From Mucilaginibacter geliditolerans (lineage in GTDB: Bacteria > Bacteroidota > Bacteroidia > Sphingobacteriales > Sphingobacteriaceae), in assembly GCF_014200495.1 (NCBI RefSeq), contig NZ_JACHBY010000005.1, positions 1 through 64,000 on the forward strand: a DNA stretch of 64,000 nt. Direction: 5' to 3'. Each line of letters begins with the position of its first letter. Within the stretch, counting starts at the first letter, position 1. A program made the translations under genes and the position numbers. A model generated the notes under the pieces. The model was given only the letters and a program-made list of their open reading frames with translations. It was not told the origin of the DNA and made no database searches. Positions 8,403-17,784 of this stretch are shown in pieces.

Positions 8403-9165
8403 ATGGTATCGCTCATTGCCGCTAAGGCTAGTTCTTTTGTCTTGACACAAAAGAACCAAAAAGTCAAGTCAGTAGATTAGGCTTCTTTGCCGCACAGGGC
8501 CATTGCCCTGCAAATCAGGCAAAACCTGGGCTGCTATATTTTTACCCTGCTGTCGCTACGCACCTGGCCTTTACGCTTCTGTAAAAATCTGCTATGCCTG
8601 CCACGCTCAAGGCCACCATCGTTTTGCCTGATTTCACCCGAAGCTGTTCTACTGACAGAGCCTCACCTAAACGGTGTAGCCCTCATGAATACCATTGAAG
8701 AATAAATAATACTATGAATAATCCTCTCCAAAGGAGAGGACTTTAATTGAACCGTGATCAAAAAAGCGTCGGCCCTGACAACAAGGGCGGGCCAGCGCTG
8801 GCGGGAATGCCGGTTTAGCTTTTTGTGTGATGTAAGGTACGAAGTACCGAACAGCGAAAAAAGCGTGAAGAACCGGCAGGGAGCGTGGGAAGCATCCTTG
8901 TTGTCTTGATCTTTTTGGTTACTTTTTGTATCAAGACCATAGGTGTTCGGAAGATGGAAAAAAGAAGCATCGGCCTTGTGCGATTCCCGCCTTGGGGCGG
9001 GGAAGGGTGGGGTTTAACAGCTTATTTGGTGTATAAACCCCTCCCTGCCACTTCACATCCAACCGCGCCCCTCCCGTGGGGAGGGAATTAAAAACAGAAA
9101 TGCAATCTTCCGAACACCTATGGTATCAAGACAAAAAGTGACGTCTTAGCGACAAGCGATACCAT
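8403..9165. repeat. 763-bp composite bounded by about 44-bp inverted repeats
   Basis: The left end begins ATGGTATCGCTCATTGCCGC and runs on through CTAAGG to TTTTGTCTTGACAC at 8447. The right end is its imperfect reverse complement, from TATCAAGACAAAAAG at 9123 to GCGATACCAT at 9165. The same end sequence recurs at 63812-63855. No transposase is coded inside, so it resembles a non-autonomous or repeat-derived structure. Confidence 0.5.
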
Positions 9166-9189
9166 GGGAAAGGTAAAGAACTATATATA
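8977..9189 (+). repeat. Dispersed repeat, copy A (inverted to 63792-64000)
   Basis: From TGTGCGATTCCCGCCTTGGG to AAAGAACTATA this stretch is nearly identical to the reverse complement of the last about 210 bp of the window, with only scattered substitutions. Similarity continues more loosely to about 9290 (TTGTCTTCGTT...CAATGACG). Confidence 0.9.
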
Positions 9190-9314
9190 CCTGCTCCGTA
9201 CTGTCGGGGATTATTAATGCTGTGTTTTTGTTTTTCAAGGGTATTAATGAGCTCCCTCCGGTCGGTTGTCTTCGTTCCTTGCAATGACGCGCGGAGAGAT
9301 TTGGCAAGGGGAGA

Positions 9315-11768
9315 TTAATTCCCTCCCTTTACCCTTCCACTCTCATCTTCAGCACCGGTCCTGTGCTCACGGGCTTTAATTTTATCGTTACCAAAGTTAT
9401 AGGTAAGCGTTAAACGCGCTATGCGTGTCTGGCTTTTTTGGTGGATGGTAAAATCATCGCTCTGGTAATTGGCACTCAGGTTATTGGTGCGGGTATTAAA
9501 TATATCGTTAACCGCAAATTTTATATTCAGTTTCTTATTGTCAAACGAATGGCTGATGCCGGCATCGGTTGAGTAGCGTGGCCTTAAGTGATAAATGCCG
9601 TAGGTCATGGCCGATTGGTAATTAGAGTATAACTCGGCCTTAAAGCCTGCGAATGTAAATGTTTGCGATAATTTTAAGTTGTAGGCCAGCTGCCCGGTAT
9701 TAAGGTTGCCGCCGAATAATGAATCCGACTTGAATTTCATATCAAATAAATTGCCCTCGGCATTGCCTGTCCACCATTTGGCAATAGTAAAAGGGGAATT
9801 TACATCTATGCTATAAGAATCCTGTGTTTGCAGGTTAAGATTGGTTTGGTAGGTTGCCTTGCGGGCTACGTCTGTTAATATAATTTCCGTAATGGCATCA
9901 GTAGTATGTGCGTAGTTTAAGCTTACGTTGATAGTTTTATTATAGGTATAGTCCAGCTCAAAATTATTGGTGTATTGTGGTTTTAAGAATGGATTACCTT
10001 TTGAATAGGTATACTGATCCAGGTAATATATAAATGGGTTCAGATCCTGGTAGCTTGGACGGTCGATACGGCGGCTATATGAAAAACTCACTTCATTTTT
10101 ATCAGAGAAAGTATGGGTTAGGAAAAAGCTTGGGAACAGGTTAAAATATTTGCGTTCCGCAATCGAATCTTCTGTAACCAGGTCGCCTCTTGAACTGGTG
10201 TATTCGCCCCTTAAACCCAGCTGTACCGATGTTTTTTTATAGGTCTTGCTTAAAGTAAAGTAAGCGGCATCAATTTTTTCATCATAAACAAAACGATTGG
10301 TGCGGGTAGTGTCATTAACATATTCGCCATTTTGAAGTGTTTGCGCTTCAAGATCGTTATCAGTTTTAACATCGCTAAATTTTACACCTGTTTCCAGTTT
10401 CAGCGTTTTTGTGAGCGGTTTGGTATAATCAAGCTTGGCAGTTTTTATATTAATGGTTGATGGGGTTTGCTCTTGCAAATATTGTGTTGGGTGTTGTTCG
10501 CTTCCGTCAGGCAATAAAAATGTAGTATTATAATAATTAAGACTGTTATTAGTGAATTTTGAATAATCAAGGTCGATGCCCAGTTCCTGGCCAAGAGTAT
10601 CAATCTTCCAACGATCATTTAAGTTTACCGCAAAGTTTTTGTACGATTGGTTAAATGTGCCGGGAGTTTTCTGTAATGAGTCGTTTGCGGCAGGAGTGGA
10701 GCCTATATAAGTATTATCTGTATTGTTATCCTGCTCGGTATTGAAGTATCCATTTACAATAAAGCCTAATGTATTGGTTGGTGATGTGTCATAATCAGCG
10801 CCGAAACGATAATTGTTCCAGTGCGAATCACTCTTCATATAGTTGTATTGTTTAAAGTAGGTCGATTGGTTGTTGTCGTCGGTAACGGTACGCATAATAT
10901 CCAGGTTACGGCCATTCTCATAATCACCATGTGTAAAGCTTCCGAATACGTTAAGGTTGCCTTGCTTGTGGTTTAAGGTAAGGGTTGAGTTATCATTAGG
11001 GTAGGCGCCTAAACCTCCTGTTGTTATAATGCTGCCATTAGTACCCGACTGGCTATTCTTTTTAAGTTTTATGTTGATGATACCCGAGTTACCGGCAGCA
11101 TCGTATTTTGCTGATGGATTGGAGATGATCTCAATGGATTGGATAGTATTTCCATCTGTTGATTTTAATAAAGTAGCCAATTGTTGGGATGATAGGTAAG
11201 TGAGCTTATCGTTTATCATTACTGTTACTCCCTGTTTGCCTTTAAGGCTGATATTGTCGTCCTTATCAACAGTAACACCAGGGGCGCGCTCTAAGATATC
11301 CATTGCGGTGTTCCCGGCGGCGAGTACACTGCCGGCAACATTCATTACAACTTTATCAGCCTGATGCTCTATCAGTGGTTTTGCAGCTGTTATACTTACT
11401 GTATTTAGCGTGCGGTTGGCAGCCGTTAGTTTTAAAGCAGGAATGGTATGAGTTGTTGTACCATCGTTAATTGCAAAGGACTGGCTCAATGCCTTTGTGT
11501 ATCCCACAGCTTCGGCTTTAACTATGTAGCTGCCTGCTTTTATGCGGTCAAAAGTGTATAGCCCAGCCTCGGTGCTTAATGTGCCCATAACTACGGTTGA
11601 GTCCTTGGTACGCAATAAGCTCACCGAAGCATAATCCATGGGGGCGCCCTGGCTGTTTACTAATGAACCGGATACTTTTGTGCCATTGGCCGTTTGTGCA
11701 AATGTTATAGCTGAGCAGCTTATAGTTAAAATAGCTGTAAAAAATATTTTATATATAGACGATTTCAT
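9315..11768 (-). CDS. TonB-dependent-receptor-like outer-membrane beta-barrel protein
   Basis: Outer-membrane protein of 817 aa with a signal peptide (cleavage near residue 25, ITFAQT). Residues about 28-115 form a carboxypeptidase-regulatory-like Ig fold (SGSLVNSQGAPMDYASVSLL), about 125-235 a TonB plug-like domain (VMNVAGSVLAAGNTAMDILERAPGV; NPSAKYDAAGNSGIINIKL), and the rest a barrel of the OMP_b-brl_3 type ending in TLTYNFG. Such proteins usually import or bind siderophores or peptides, or act in surface biogenesis; the substrate is unknown. After the barrel there is a charged tail (RTGAEDESGRVKGGN) also seen in the paralog at 34519-36975. It is monocistronic, preceded by 190 bp without a gene. 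Confidence 0.88.
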   Translation of the reverse strand: MKSSIYKIFFTAILTISCSAITFAQTANGTKVSGSLVNSQGAPMDYASVSLLRTKDSTVVMGTLSTEAGLYTFDRIKAGSYIVKAEAVGYTKALSQSFAINDGTTTHTIPALKLTAANRTLNTVSITAAKPLIEHQADKVVMNVAGSVLAAGNTAMDILERAPGVTVDKDDNISLKGKQGVTVMINDKLTYLSSQQLATLLKSTDGNTIQSIEIISNPSAKYDAAGNSGIINIKLKKNSQSGTNGSIITTGGLGAYPNDNSTLTLNHKQGNLNVFGSFTHGDYENGRNLDIMRTVTDDNNQSTYFKQYNYMKSDSHWNNYRFGADYDTSPTNTLGFIVNGYFNTEQDNNTDNTYIGSTPAANDSLQKTPGTFNQSYKNFAVNLNDRWKIDTLGQELGIDLDYSKFTNNSLNYYNTTFLLPDGSEQHPTQYLQEQTPSTINIKTAKLDYTKPLTKTLKLETGVKFSDVKTDNDLEAQTLQNGEYVNDTTRTNRFVYDEKIDAAYFTLSKTYKKTSVQLGLRGEYTSSRGDLVTEDSIAERKYFNLFPSFFLTHTFSDKNEVSFSYSRRIDRPSYQDLNPFIYYLDQYTYSKGNPFLKPQYTNNFELDYTYNKTINVSLNYAHTTDAITEIILTDVARKATYQTNLNLQTQDSYSIDVNSPFTIAKWWTGNAEGNLFDMKFKSDSLFGGNLNTGQLAYNLKLSQTFTFAGFKAELYSNYQSAMTYGIYHLRPRYSTDAGISHSFDNKKLNIKFAVNDIFNTRTNNLSANYQSDDFTIHQKSQTRIARLTLTYNFGNDKIKAREHRTGAEDESGRVKGGN

Positions 11769-11958
11769 GATATGTTAAAATTTTGGCAATAACTCTCCCA
11801 CTAAAGTTTTTTCATCTTTTTAAAAGACAGATCGGGAAAATTTGAGCTTGCCGGTTATTAGCCGTTATTTATTATAGATAGTATAGTTGTTGTATATAGT
11901 TTAGTTATTAAATTGTTGTTTGTATGTAAGATGCACAAACCAGGGGTAAGGTTACAAT

Positions 11959-12159
11959 TTAATTTAAATTTTTTAGCACGGGGAAGATATTTTTAAGGAT
12001 GTGCTTATAAAAGAAAGGAGTATTTGTTGTGTGTTTGCGTGGTTTTTCGGCAGTTGTTTTCAGGAATACGGGTTTTACCGGCGCTGTTATATTTATATAA
12101 AGCGGTATAATGAGCCCGCTGAATATCAGCAGGCTCAGGTATTTTATCAGGAGTTTCAT
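11959..12159 (-). CDS. Small membrane protein coupled to the PspC gene
   Basis: A 66-aa ORF whose ATG overlaps the stop of the PspC-domain gene as TAATG, the classic arrangement for translational coupling. The N-terminal 27 residues are hydrophobic (LLIKYLSLLIFSGLIIPLYI), and the rest is basic (several Lys, Arg and His), suggesting one membrane segment with a positively charged tail. I know no family for it. Support is only the overlap, the start context and the membrane-like N terminus, so the gene call is moderate. Confidence 0.5.
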   Translation of the reverse strand: MKLLIKYLSLLIFSGLIIPLYINITAPVKPVFLKTTAEKPRKHTTNTPFFYKHILKNIFPVLKNLN

Positions 12160-13880
12160 TATTTATGTTTTGCTACGCTATCGGCCTTACGGGTCGAATC
12201 AATTTGTGCCTGTAGTTTGGCTATAACTTTAGCGCTATTGGCTTTACGGGCAGAGTCGATTTGTAGCGGTGTTTTCACAGTTACAAGGGTATCAACCTTG
12301 CATTGCAGGCCATTATCCGTCATGATGAAGGCAGCTGAGCTTGCATTATACTGTTTGTTCAGGTTTTTGCAATCATTAACGCTAACATTATTAAGGTTGA
12401 TGCGGTTATTTAGTTCCTGGTCAATTATAACCTTTGAATTTAAAGGCAGCTTTATGGTAATATCCAAATATTCGGCATGCCATGATGAATTAGGACTTCT
12501 GCGTAGTTTATCATCAAGCTTTAATACCGAATCTTCCTGAGTGTATAGGTACTTGGTGTCGCGAGCATTTAACAGCGCGTTTTCATAATCGCGGCCCTTT
12601 GCTGTAAATGACTCTATCATAACAGGCTGACTGATGTCACTGCGCTCAATACTAACGCTGATGTTGCGGGGCTCTGGATCATCCTCAAAATCATTAGTCA
12701 ATATCATATTGCGAAAATTGTTTTTCACATCCAGGCGCAAACTGTCATCGCGTGTGAGGTATTTAACGTTATCCAGCTTTAAGTAATAAACATTATTAGG
12801 CGTTGCTTTTAAATTCATTGTTTGTGTAAAACTGGCCGACTCTCTGAAATTTGAGCCTACCTTTGCAATGTAAAATACCAGCACACTCACAGCGCATATC
12901 CAAACTACTAATATAGTAGTACCTGTTGATCTGCTGATGGAGGTTGTGTTGAATACCGCGCTTATCAACATTAATATAATTGTAAGCACAGGTATAAAGG
13001 CGGTTAAGAACGCTGCTATATATATCCTGTCTGCATGCTCATTCACCCATATCGACATAGGGAACATGCCATTACCATGCCCGGCGCCAAAGCCTAAAAA
13101 TGCAACCAATGCTACGACTAAGGCTATAGCGCCTGCAAAAAACGCCAACAATATTACAACGCCCAGTACCTTAATTAAAATTTTACCCGCACCATTAAAA
13201 AACAAACCCAGGTGATGCGCAAAGTCAGTTATAAAATCACGTAATTTATATATAAACGGGCGTGCCTCCTGGCCTAAATTGTTCAGGTGGTTGCGTACGG
13301 AGCTTAATTCTTCTTCAAGGTTATTTTTAAAGCCTTGTAAATTCAGTTTTTCACCTTTCATGGCCATGCGGTCGGCGCGGGTTAATGCTTTGGGTATCAC
13401 TATCCATAGTATTATATATAGTAACAGACCCGATCCGGCAAAAAAGAATGATAAGGCAAATGCCAGTCTTATCCACACCGGTTCAATGTTAAAGTAATTG
13501 GCTATACCTGCGCAAACGCCGCTCACCAGGTGGTCGTCCGGGTCGCGAAATAACCTGCGTTCGCCGGTAGCATAGGTGTTGGTGCTATTGGTATCGGTTT
13601 TTGCATCCTCGTAAATCTCGTCAAACTCGTCTACGGTACCCATTTGCTCAATAACCGATTGTACATCCTGTTCAACAATAACCTGCTTATTCTCATGTGT
13701 TAAAATTTCAGAGAACATTTCGGCAAGGCGGTTTTCAATGTCAGTGGTGATCTCCAGGCTATCGGCCGAGTTAAGGAAATGACGCTTTACATTCGTCATA
13801 TATTCCTTCAGTATTTCATAGGCATCCTCTTCTATATGGAATACGGTGCCGTTTATATTTATGATGATAGTTTTATTCAT
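12159..13880 (-). CDS. PspC-domain transmembrane protein
   Basis: Membrane protein of 573 aa. Residues 1-95 are a soluble N-terminal region (MNKTIIININGTVFHIEEDAY), and residues about 108-165 a PspC domain (RLFRDPDDHLVSGVCAGIANYF...LLLYIILWIVIPK). Three or four more transmembrane helices follow (about 230-265, 285-310, 320-340), and then a long extracytoplasmic C-terminal domain. In Bacteroidota such proteins sit behind a PadR-like repressor and are thought to act in envelope-stress sensing, by analogy with phage-shock proteins. Here a PadR gene lies 57 bp upstream on the same strand, and a 66-aa ORF overlaps the stop. The operon is probably controlled by the dyad at 14342-14363. Confidence 0.88.
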   Translation of the reverse strand: MNKTIIININGTVFHIEEDAYEILKEYMTNVKRHFLNSADSLEITTDIENRLAEMFSEILTHENKQVIVEQDVQSVIEQMGTVDEFDEIYEDAKTDTNSTNTYATGERRLFRDPDDHLVSGVCAGIANYFNIEPVWIRLAFALSFFFAGSGLLLYIILWIVIPKALTRADRMAMKGEKLNLQGFKNNLEEELSSVRNHLNNLGQEARPFIYKLRDFITDFAHHLGLFFNGAGKILIKVLGVVILLAFFAGAIALVVALVAFLGFGAGHGNGMFPMSIWVNEHADRIYIAAFLTAFIPVLTIILMLISAVFNTTSISRSTGTTILVVWICAVSVLVFYIAKVGSNFRESASFTQTMNLKATPNNVYYLKLDNVKYLTRDDSLRLDVKNNFRNMILTNDFEDDPEPRNISVSIERSDISQPVMIESFTAKGRDYENALLNARDTKYLYTQEDSVLKLDDKLRRSPNSSWHAEYLDITIKLPLNSKVIIDQELNNRINLNNVSVNDCKNLNKQYNASSAAFIMTDNGLQCKVDTLVTVKTPLQIDSARKANSAKVIAKLQAQIDSTRKADSVAKHK

Positions 13881-13937
13881 GATTGATAATTATTTATCGG
13901 TTTAGTCTTGTTATGTTAATATGCCGTGTAAGGTTAA

Positions 13938-14318
13938 TTAAATTTCAGGCTGATTTGTCTCATTATTCGCATCCGGCTCATCGGGTTTATTCCGGTTGCC
14001 TATTGCGATATGAACGGCAAACTCCAGCTCCGCCCATGTCTTATCCAGCTGTTCCAAAACCTTTCTGCCCTCGTCGGCAAGTATATAGTACTTGCGCGGG
14101 GGGCCCGATGTCGACTCTACCCAATTATAAGTTAGCAGGCCATTATTTTTTAGGCGCGTTAATAAAGGATACAGAGTACCCTCAACTACAAGCAGTTGGG
14201 CTTTTTTAAGTTCAGCTATAATGTCTGACGCATAAGTTTCGCCCTTAGCTATTATGGAAAGTATGCAATATTCTAATATGCCTTTCCGCATTTGGGTTTG
14301 TGTATTTTCAACAATCAT
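13938..14318 (-). CDS. PadR-family transcriptional repressor (PspC operon)
   Basis: Winged-helix regulator of 126 aa. I chose the ATG at 14318 (MIVENTQTQMRKG), which matches the usual PadR N terminus; an ATG 36 nt upstream adds an unusual extension. The PadR fold is clear: RKGILEYCILSII, AELKKAQLLVVEGTLYPLLTRLKNNGLL (recognition helix and wing), and SGPPRKYYILADEGRKVL. It is first in an operon with the PspC gene. A perfect ATGTATT-N4-AATACAT dyad 24-41 nt upstream fits known PadR boxes (ATGT...ACAT) and suggests autoregulation. A close relative is coded at 54963-55298. Confidence 0.92.
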   Translation of the reverse strand: MIVENTQTQMRKGILEYCILSIIAKGETYASDIIAELKKAQLLVVEGTLYPLLTRLKNNGLLTYNWVESTSGPPRKYYILADEGRKVLEQLDKTWAELEFAVHIAIGNRNKPDEPDANNETNQPEI

Positions 14319-14341
14319 ACTACAAAGATATATGTTTAAAA

Positions 14342-14363
14342 ATGTATTATGCAATACATAGTA
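14342..14363 (-). promoter_or_regulatory. Putative PadR operator 1
   Basis: ATGTATTATGCAATACAT (14342-14359) is a perfect dyad. Read on the minus strand the site begins TACTATGTATT, the same core found before the second padR gene and before the CPBP gene. Confidence 0.6.
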
Positions 14364-14422
14364 CTATATTTTTTAAGTTTTTTTCTACAAATGCATTTAT
14401 TTTTAAAAAAAAGTCTTTTTTC

Positions 14423-14453
14423 TTGACTATTTGAAAATCTAACATTACTTTTA
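14423..14453 (+). promoter_or_regulatory. Putative promoter of the SusC/SusD operon
   Basis: TTGAC at 14423 and TACTTTTA at 14446-14453, about 20 bp apart, resemble the Bacteroidota -33/-7 boxes. They lie about 40 nt before the susC-like ATG at 14492. Confidence 0.35.
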
Positions 14454-14491
14454 TAATTAATTAACTATTAACTGATCTTATTATTAACAAA

Positions 14492-17400
14492 ATGAAAAAA
14501 CTTCTACTAGTAAGTTTGTGTTTCCTGATGTTAAGTATTACACAGGTGTTCGCACAAAACCGTACAGTTACTGGTACGGTTACGGCCAAAGACGATGGCT
14601 TACCCATTCCGGGAGTAACAGTAAGGGTAAAAGGCGCAACTGGCGGTGTAGTCACCAACAGTGCGGGTAAATACTCAATCACAGCACCAGCAGGTGCAAG
14701 TCTTCAATTCAGCTTTATCGGTTACAATGCACAGGCAGTTGCCCCAAAAGGTAATGTGCTAAATGTGTCACTTGAACCGGCAAGTACAGCACTTGGTGAA
14801 GTTGTGGTAACCGGCGCCTTGGGCGTTAAAAAGGAAGCTAAAGAGTTAGGTTACTCGGTAGCTACTGTTACCACAAAGGAACTTACCCAGGCTAAAGTTA
14901 CTGACGTAGCTACAGGCCTTGCCGGTAAGGTTTCAGGTTTACAGGTAAACTTAACCGATAACGGTGTTGATCCACAGGTACGTATTGTATTACGTGGTAA
15001 CAGGTCAATCACTGGTAACAATGAGCCTCTTTTAGTTATTGACGGTGTTCCGATCGAGGACCCTAACTATTTGAACGCTCTTAACCCTGAAGACATTGAA
15101 AGCACAACCATATTAAAAGGTGCTGCTGCCGCCGGAATATATGGTTCAAAAGCATCAAATGGTGTATTGATCATCACTACCAAGCATGGTTCAAAAGTTG
15201 CACCATCAATTACTGTAAGTAATACAACCTACCTACAAGAACTTTCTTACCTGCCAAAATTACAAACGCGGTTTGGTGGTTACGGTGGTGAAGGTGGTTC
15301 ATACGTAAATGCTAATGGTACAGTTAATCCTGTGGGTTATGAGAACGAGGCTTACGGCCCCGCTTTTGACGGCAGACAGCTTTTAATAGCTTTATCGCCT
15401 ATTTTTGCTGCCGACGGTACTACTGTTACAGGTTATGACTCATTGTATACTCCTTATACTTATAAAAAGAACGCTACAAGAGATTTCTACAGAACGGGCT
15501 TGCAAAACCAGTTAAGCGCTTCATATTCAGCAGGTACTGATCATGGAACATTTTACTTAGGTGCACAGGATGTCTCAACCAATGGTATCGTTCCTGATGA
15601 TCATTCAAGAAGAGATAACCTTACTATTGCAGGTAGCCAGGACTATGGTAATTTCCATGCTGATTACAAAGTTACTTACGATCAGAACAATGTAAATACA
15701 TATGGTAACAGTTACAACCAGGCGACTACATCTGGTGGTTTACAATCTGCGGGAGTATTCTCAGGCAGGCCATTATTTTTCGAGGTATTGAATACACCTC
15801 CGGATATCCCGCTTCAGGATTTTAAAGATCCTACCAGCCAGTATGGCAACCCTAACTCATATTATAGCGCGTACTCAACTAACCCTTACTGGACTATCGC
15901 CAACTCAAGGGATAAGCGTAACACGTATAACCTGTTAGGTACATTAAACCTTTCATATAAAATATCCCCGTGGTTGTCAATTGCTGATAGGATTGGTGTA
16001 ACCCAAACTACCGAGCAATATAAATATACAAGGGCCGGTATTACATTTGCGCCATGGGCAATTGCCGATCCGCAAGGTGCCGGTAACGTTGCATCTTCAC
16101 AAGGTTACCTTGCCCCTGCAGAATATGACGCGACATATTTTGAACAAAGGCTTAATAATGACCTTTACGCAACTTTTAACAAAAAATTCGGTGACATTAG
16201 CGTAAACGCTTTAGCCGGTTTTAATATGGACCAAAGTTACCAGAGAATGATTCAACTTCAGGGTGACGCTTTACAGTTTCCTGGTGATTATAACATAGGC
16301 AGCGTACTTGGTGTGCCTGATTATGGTGAGGCTAGCTATACGCAAAGAGGTTATGCTTTTTATGAGCAGGCAACTGTAGGGTATAAAGACTTCATATACT
16401 TAACCGGTACCAACCGCGATGAGTGGAACTCGGTGTTGGACCCGGCTCATAATCATTTTGAATATCCATCTGTTAGTGCATCTTATATTTTCACAAATAA
16501 TATAAACGCGTTAAAAGATAACAAAATATTAAGTTACGGTAAATTAACCGCTGCTTACTCAAAGGTTGCTAACATCAATATTGGTGGTACAGGCGGTAAC
16601 CCTTACGGTGCTTACTCTTTAATTAACCCCTTTGTTCCACCATCAGGATATCCTTTTGGTTCAATTGGTGGTTATTCGCAATCAACCCTTTATTTAAACC
16701 CGGATATCCAGCCTGAAAAAACTTCTGAATGGGAGTTTGGTACAGAGTTAGGCTTTTTGGACAGCAGGATCAGCTTAAAAGCTGATTACTATCAAAGTAA
16801 AACCAGTAATGAAAGCTTAACAGCCGACGTATCTGCAGCAACAGGTTTTACTCAAAAATTAGTTAACGTTGGTTTGGTTACCAACACAGGCGAAGAGTTT
16901 GACCTGAACGTGATCGCGATCAAATCAAGATCAGTTACCTGGAACGTTGGTGTTAATTACTCGCACTATCATAACATAATTAATCAATTGCCAGGCGGTG
17001 AAGTAGAGATTAACCAGGGATTTGGTGATGGCGTAAGCGGCGGTATATATGCTATACAAGGCCAGTCATACCCGGTTATTAAAACTACTGATTGGCTGAG
17101 AGACCCTGCAACAGGTAAGGTTATTGTTGACCCTACAACAGGCCGCCCAACAATTGACCCTACTGAAAAAGTGTACGGAAATACAAGCCCTACACAAATG
17201 TTAGGTTTAACCAGCTCAGTAAGCTATAAGAACTTTACTCTATCTGTTGTGGTGGATTACCGTGGTGGTGATGAGGTGCTGAATGCAAATGGTGCTAACC
17301 TTAATTTTGAAGGTATTGGCTATCAATCAGCAGAAAATGGCCGTCAACGCTTTATCTATCCTAACTCAGTGGTTCTGCAAGGTGGCCAATACGTAAACAA

Positions 17401-17752
17401 CACAAGCGTAGCTGTTAATAACGGTGGTAATATTCAGGGCAATGGTTTCTGGCCGGATGTTTACGGTAACGGTATAGGCAGCATCTATGTAACCAGCGCG
17501 GCTTTCTGGAAATTGAGAGAAGCTAGTCTTACTTATGATGTTCCAAAAAGCTTCTTAACTAAAATGCCGTTTATTAAAAAAGCAAGTTTAAGCTTAATCG
17601 GAAGAAACTTATTAATGTTTACACCTAAATCAAACATTTTCTCCGACCCTGAATTTAGTGACGCAGGTAATGGTAACGCGGTTGGTGCTACATCTGATGC
17701 CCAGATGCCTCCTACCAGATTTTATGGAGCTAATTTAACAGTTGCATTTTAA
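14492..17752 (+). CDS. SusC/RagA-family TonB-linked outer-membrane transporter
   Basis: TonB-dependent transporter of 1086 aa with a signal peptide ending near VFAQN (residue 23). A CarboxypepD_reg domain covers about residues 24-105 (VTGTVTAKDDGLPIPGVTVRV), a plug domain about 115-230 (VTTKELTQAKVTDVATGLAGKV; GNNEPLLVIDGVPI; ILKGAAAAGIYGSKASNGVLII), and the 22-strand barrel follows to the final aromatic residue. There is no STN domain, so no direct anti-sigma signalling. With the SusD partner 32 nt downstream it forms a gated uptake complex in the outer membrane. No glycoside hydrolase or peptidase lies beside it, so the ligand is open (glycan or oligopeptide). The plug contains KAS where many relatives have RAA. 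Confidence 0.95.
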   Translation: MKKLLLVSLCFLMLSITQVFAQNRTVTGTVTAKDDGLPIPGVTVRVKGATGGVVTNSAGKYSITAPAGASLQFSFIGYNAQAVAPKGNVLNVSLEPASTALGEVVVTGALGVKKEAKELGYSVATVTTKELTQAKVTDVATGLAGKVSGLQVNLTDNGVDPQVRIVLRGNRSITGNNEPLLVIDGVPIEDPNYLNALNPEDIESTTILKGAAAAGIYGSKASNGVLIITTKHGSKVAPSITVSNTTYLQELSYLPKLQTRFGGYGGEGGSYVNANGTVNPVGYENEAYGPAFDGRQLLIALSPIFAADGTTVTGYDSLYTPYTYKKNATRDFYRTGLQNQLSASYSAGTDHGTFYLGAQDVSTNGIVPDDHSRRDNLTIAGSQDYGNFHADYKVTYDQNNVNTYGNSYNQATTSGGLQSAGVFSGRPLFFEVLNTPPDIPLQDFKDPTSQYGNPNSYYSAYSTNPYWTIANSRDKRNTYNLLGTLNLSYKISPWLSIADRIGVTQTTEQYKYTRAGITFAPWAIADPQGAGNVASSQGYLAPAEYDATYFEQRLNNDLYATFNKKFGDISVNALAGFNMDQSYQRMIQLQGDALQFPGDYNIGSVLGVPDYGEASYTQRGYAFYEQATVGYKDFIYLTGTNRDEWNSVLDPAHNHFEYPSVSASYIFTNNINALKDNKILSYGKLTAAYSKVANINIGGTGGNPYGAYSLINPFVPPSGYPFGSIGGYSQSTLYLNPDIQPEKTSEWEFGTELGFLDSRISLKADYYQSKTSNESLTADVSAATGFTQKLVNVGLVTNTGEEFDLNVIAIKSRSVTWNVGVNYSHYHNIINQLPGGEVEINQGFGDGVSGGIYAIQGQSYPVIKTTDWLRDPATGKVIVDPTTGRPTIDPTEKVYGNTSPTQMLGLTSSVSYKNFTLSVVVDYRGGDEVLNANGANLNFEGIGYQSAENGRQRFIYPNSVVLQGGQYVNNTSVAVNNGGNIQGNGFWPDVYGNGIGSIYVTSAAFWKLREASLTYDVPKSFLTKMPFIKKASLSLIGRNLLMFTPKSNIFSDPEFSDAGNGNAVGATSDAQMPPTRFYGANLTVAF

Positions 17753-17784
17753 TCACCTGGTTTAATAGAATATTAAAAATTACG

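Larger units (their letters stand above)
8269..9314. repeat. Gene-free mosaic of dispersed repeats
   Basis: About 1 kb between recQ and the next gene without a believable ORF. It contains a REP-like unit at 8336-8391 (stem AAGCAATCCC/GGGATTGCTT), a hairpin at about 8430-8457 (GTTCTTTTGTC...GACACAAAAGAAC), a GC-rich 8745-8900 part, an inverted pair of GGTGTTCGGAAGAT at 8941 and 9104, and a REP-like CATTGCAAG unit near 9280. The two ORFs of 68-72 codons inside it have no protein features and follow repeat boundaries. Confidence 0.75.

Noticed and set aside
8487..9091. ORFs of 72 and 68 codons (8487-8705 and 8885-9091)
   Set aside because: They lie in dispersed repeat DNA and show no signal or domain.
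12001..12540. 179-codon plus-strand ORF antisense to the PspC gene end
   Set aside because: Its composition and position make it a shadow of the minus-strand genes.
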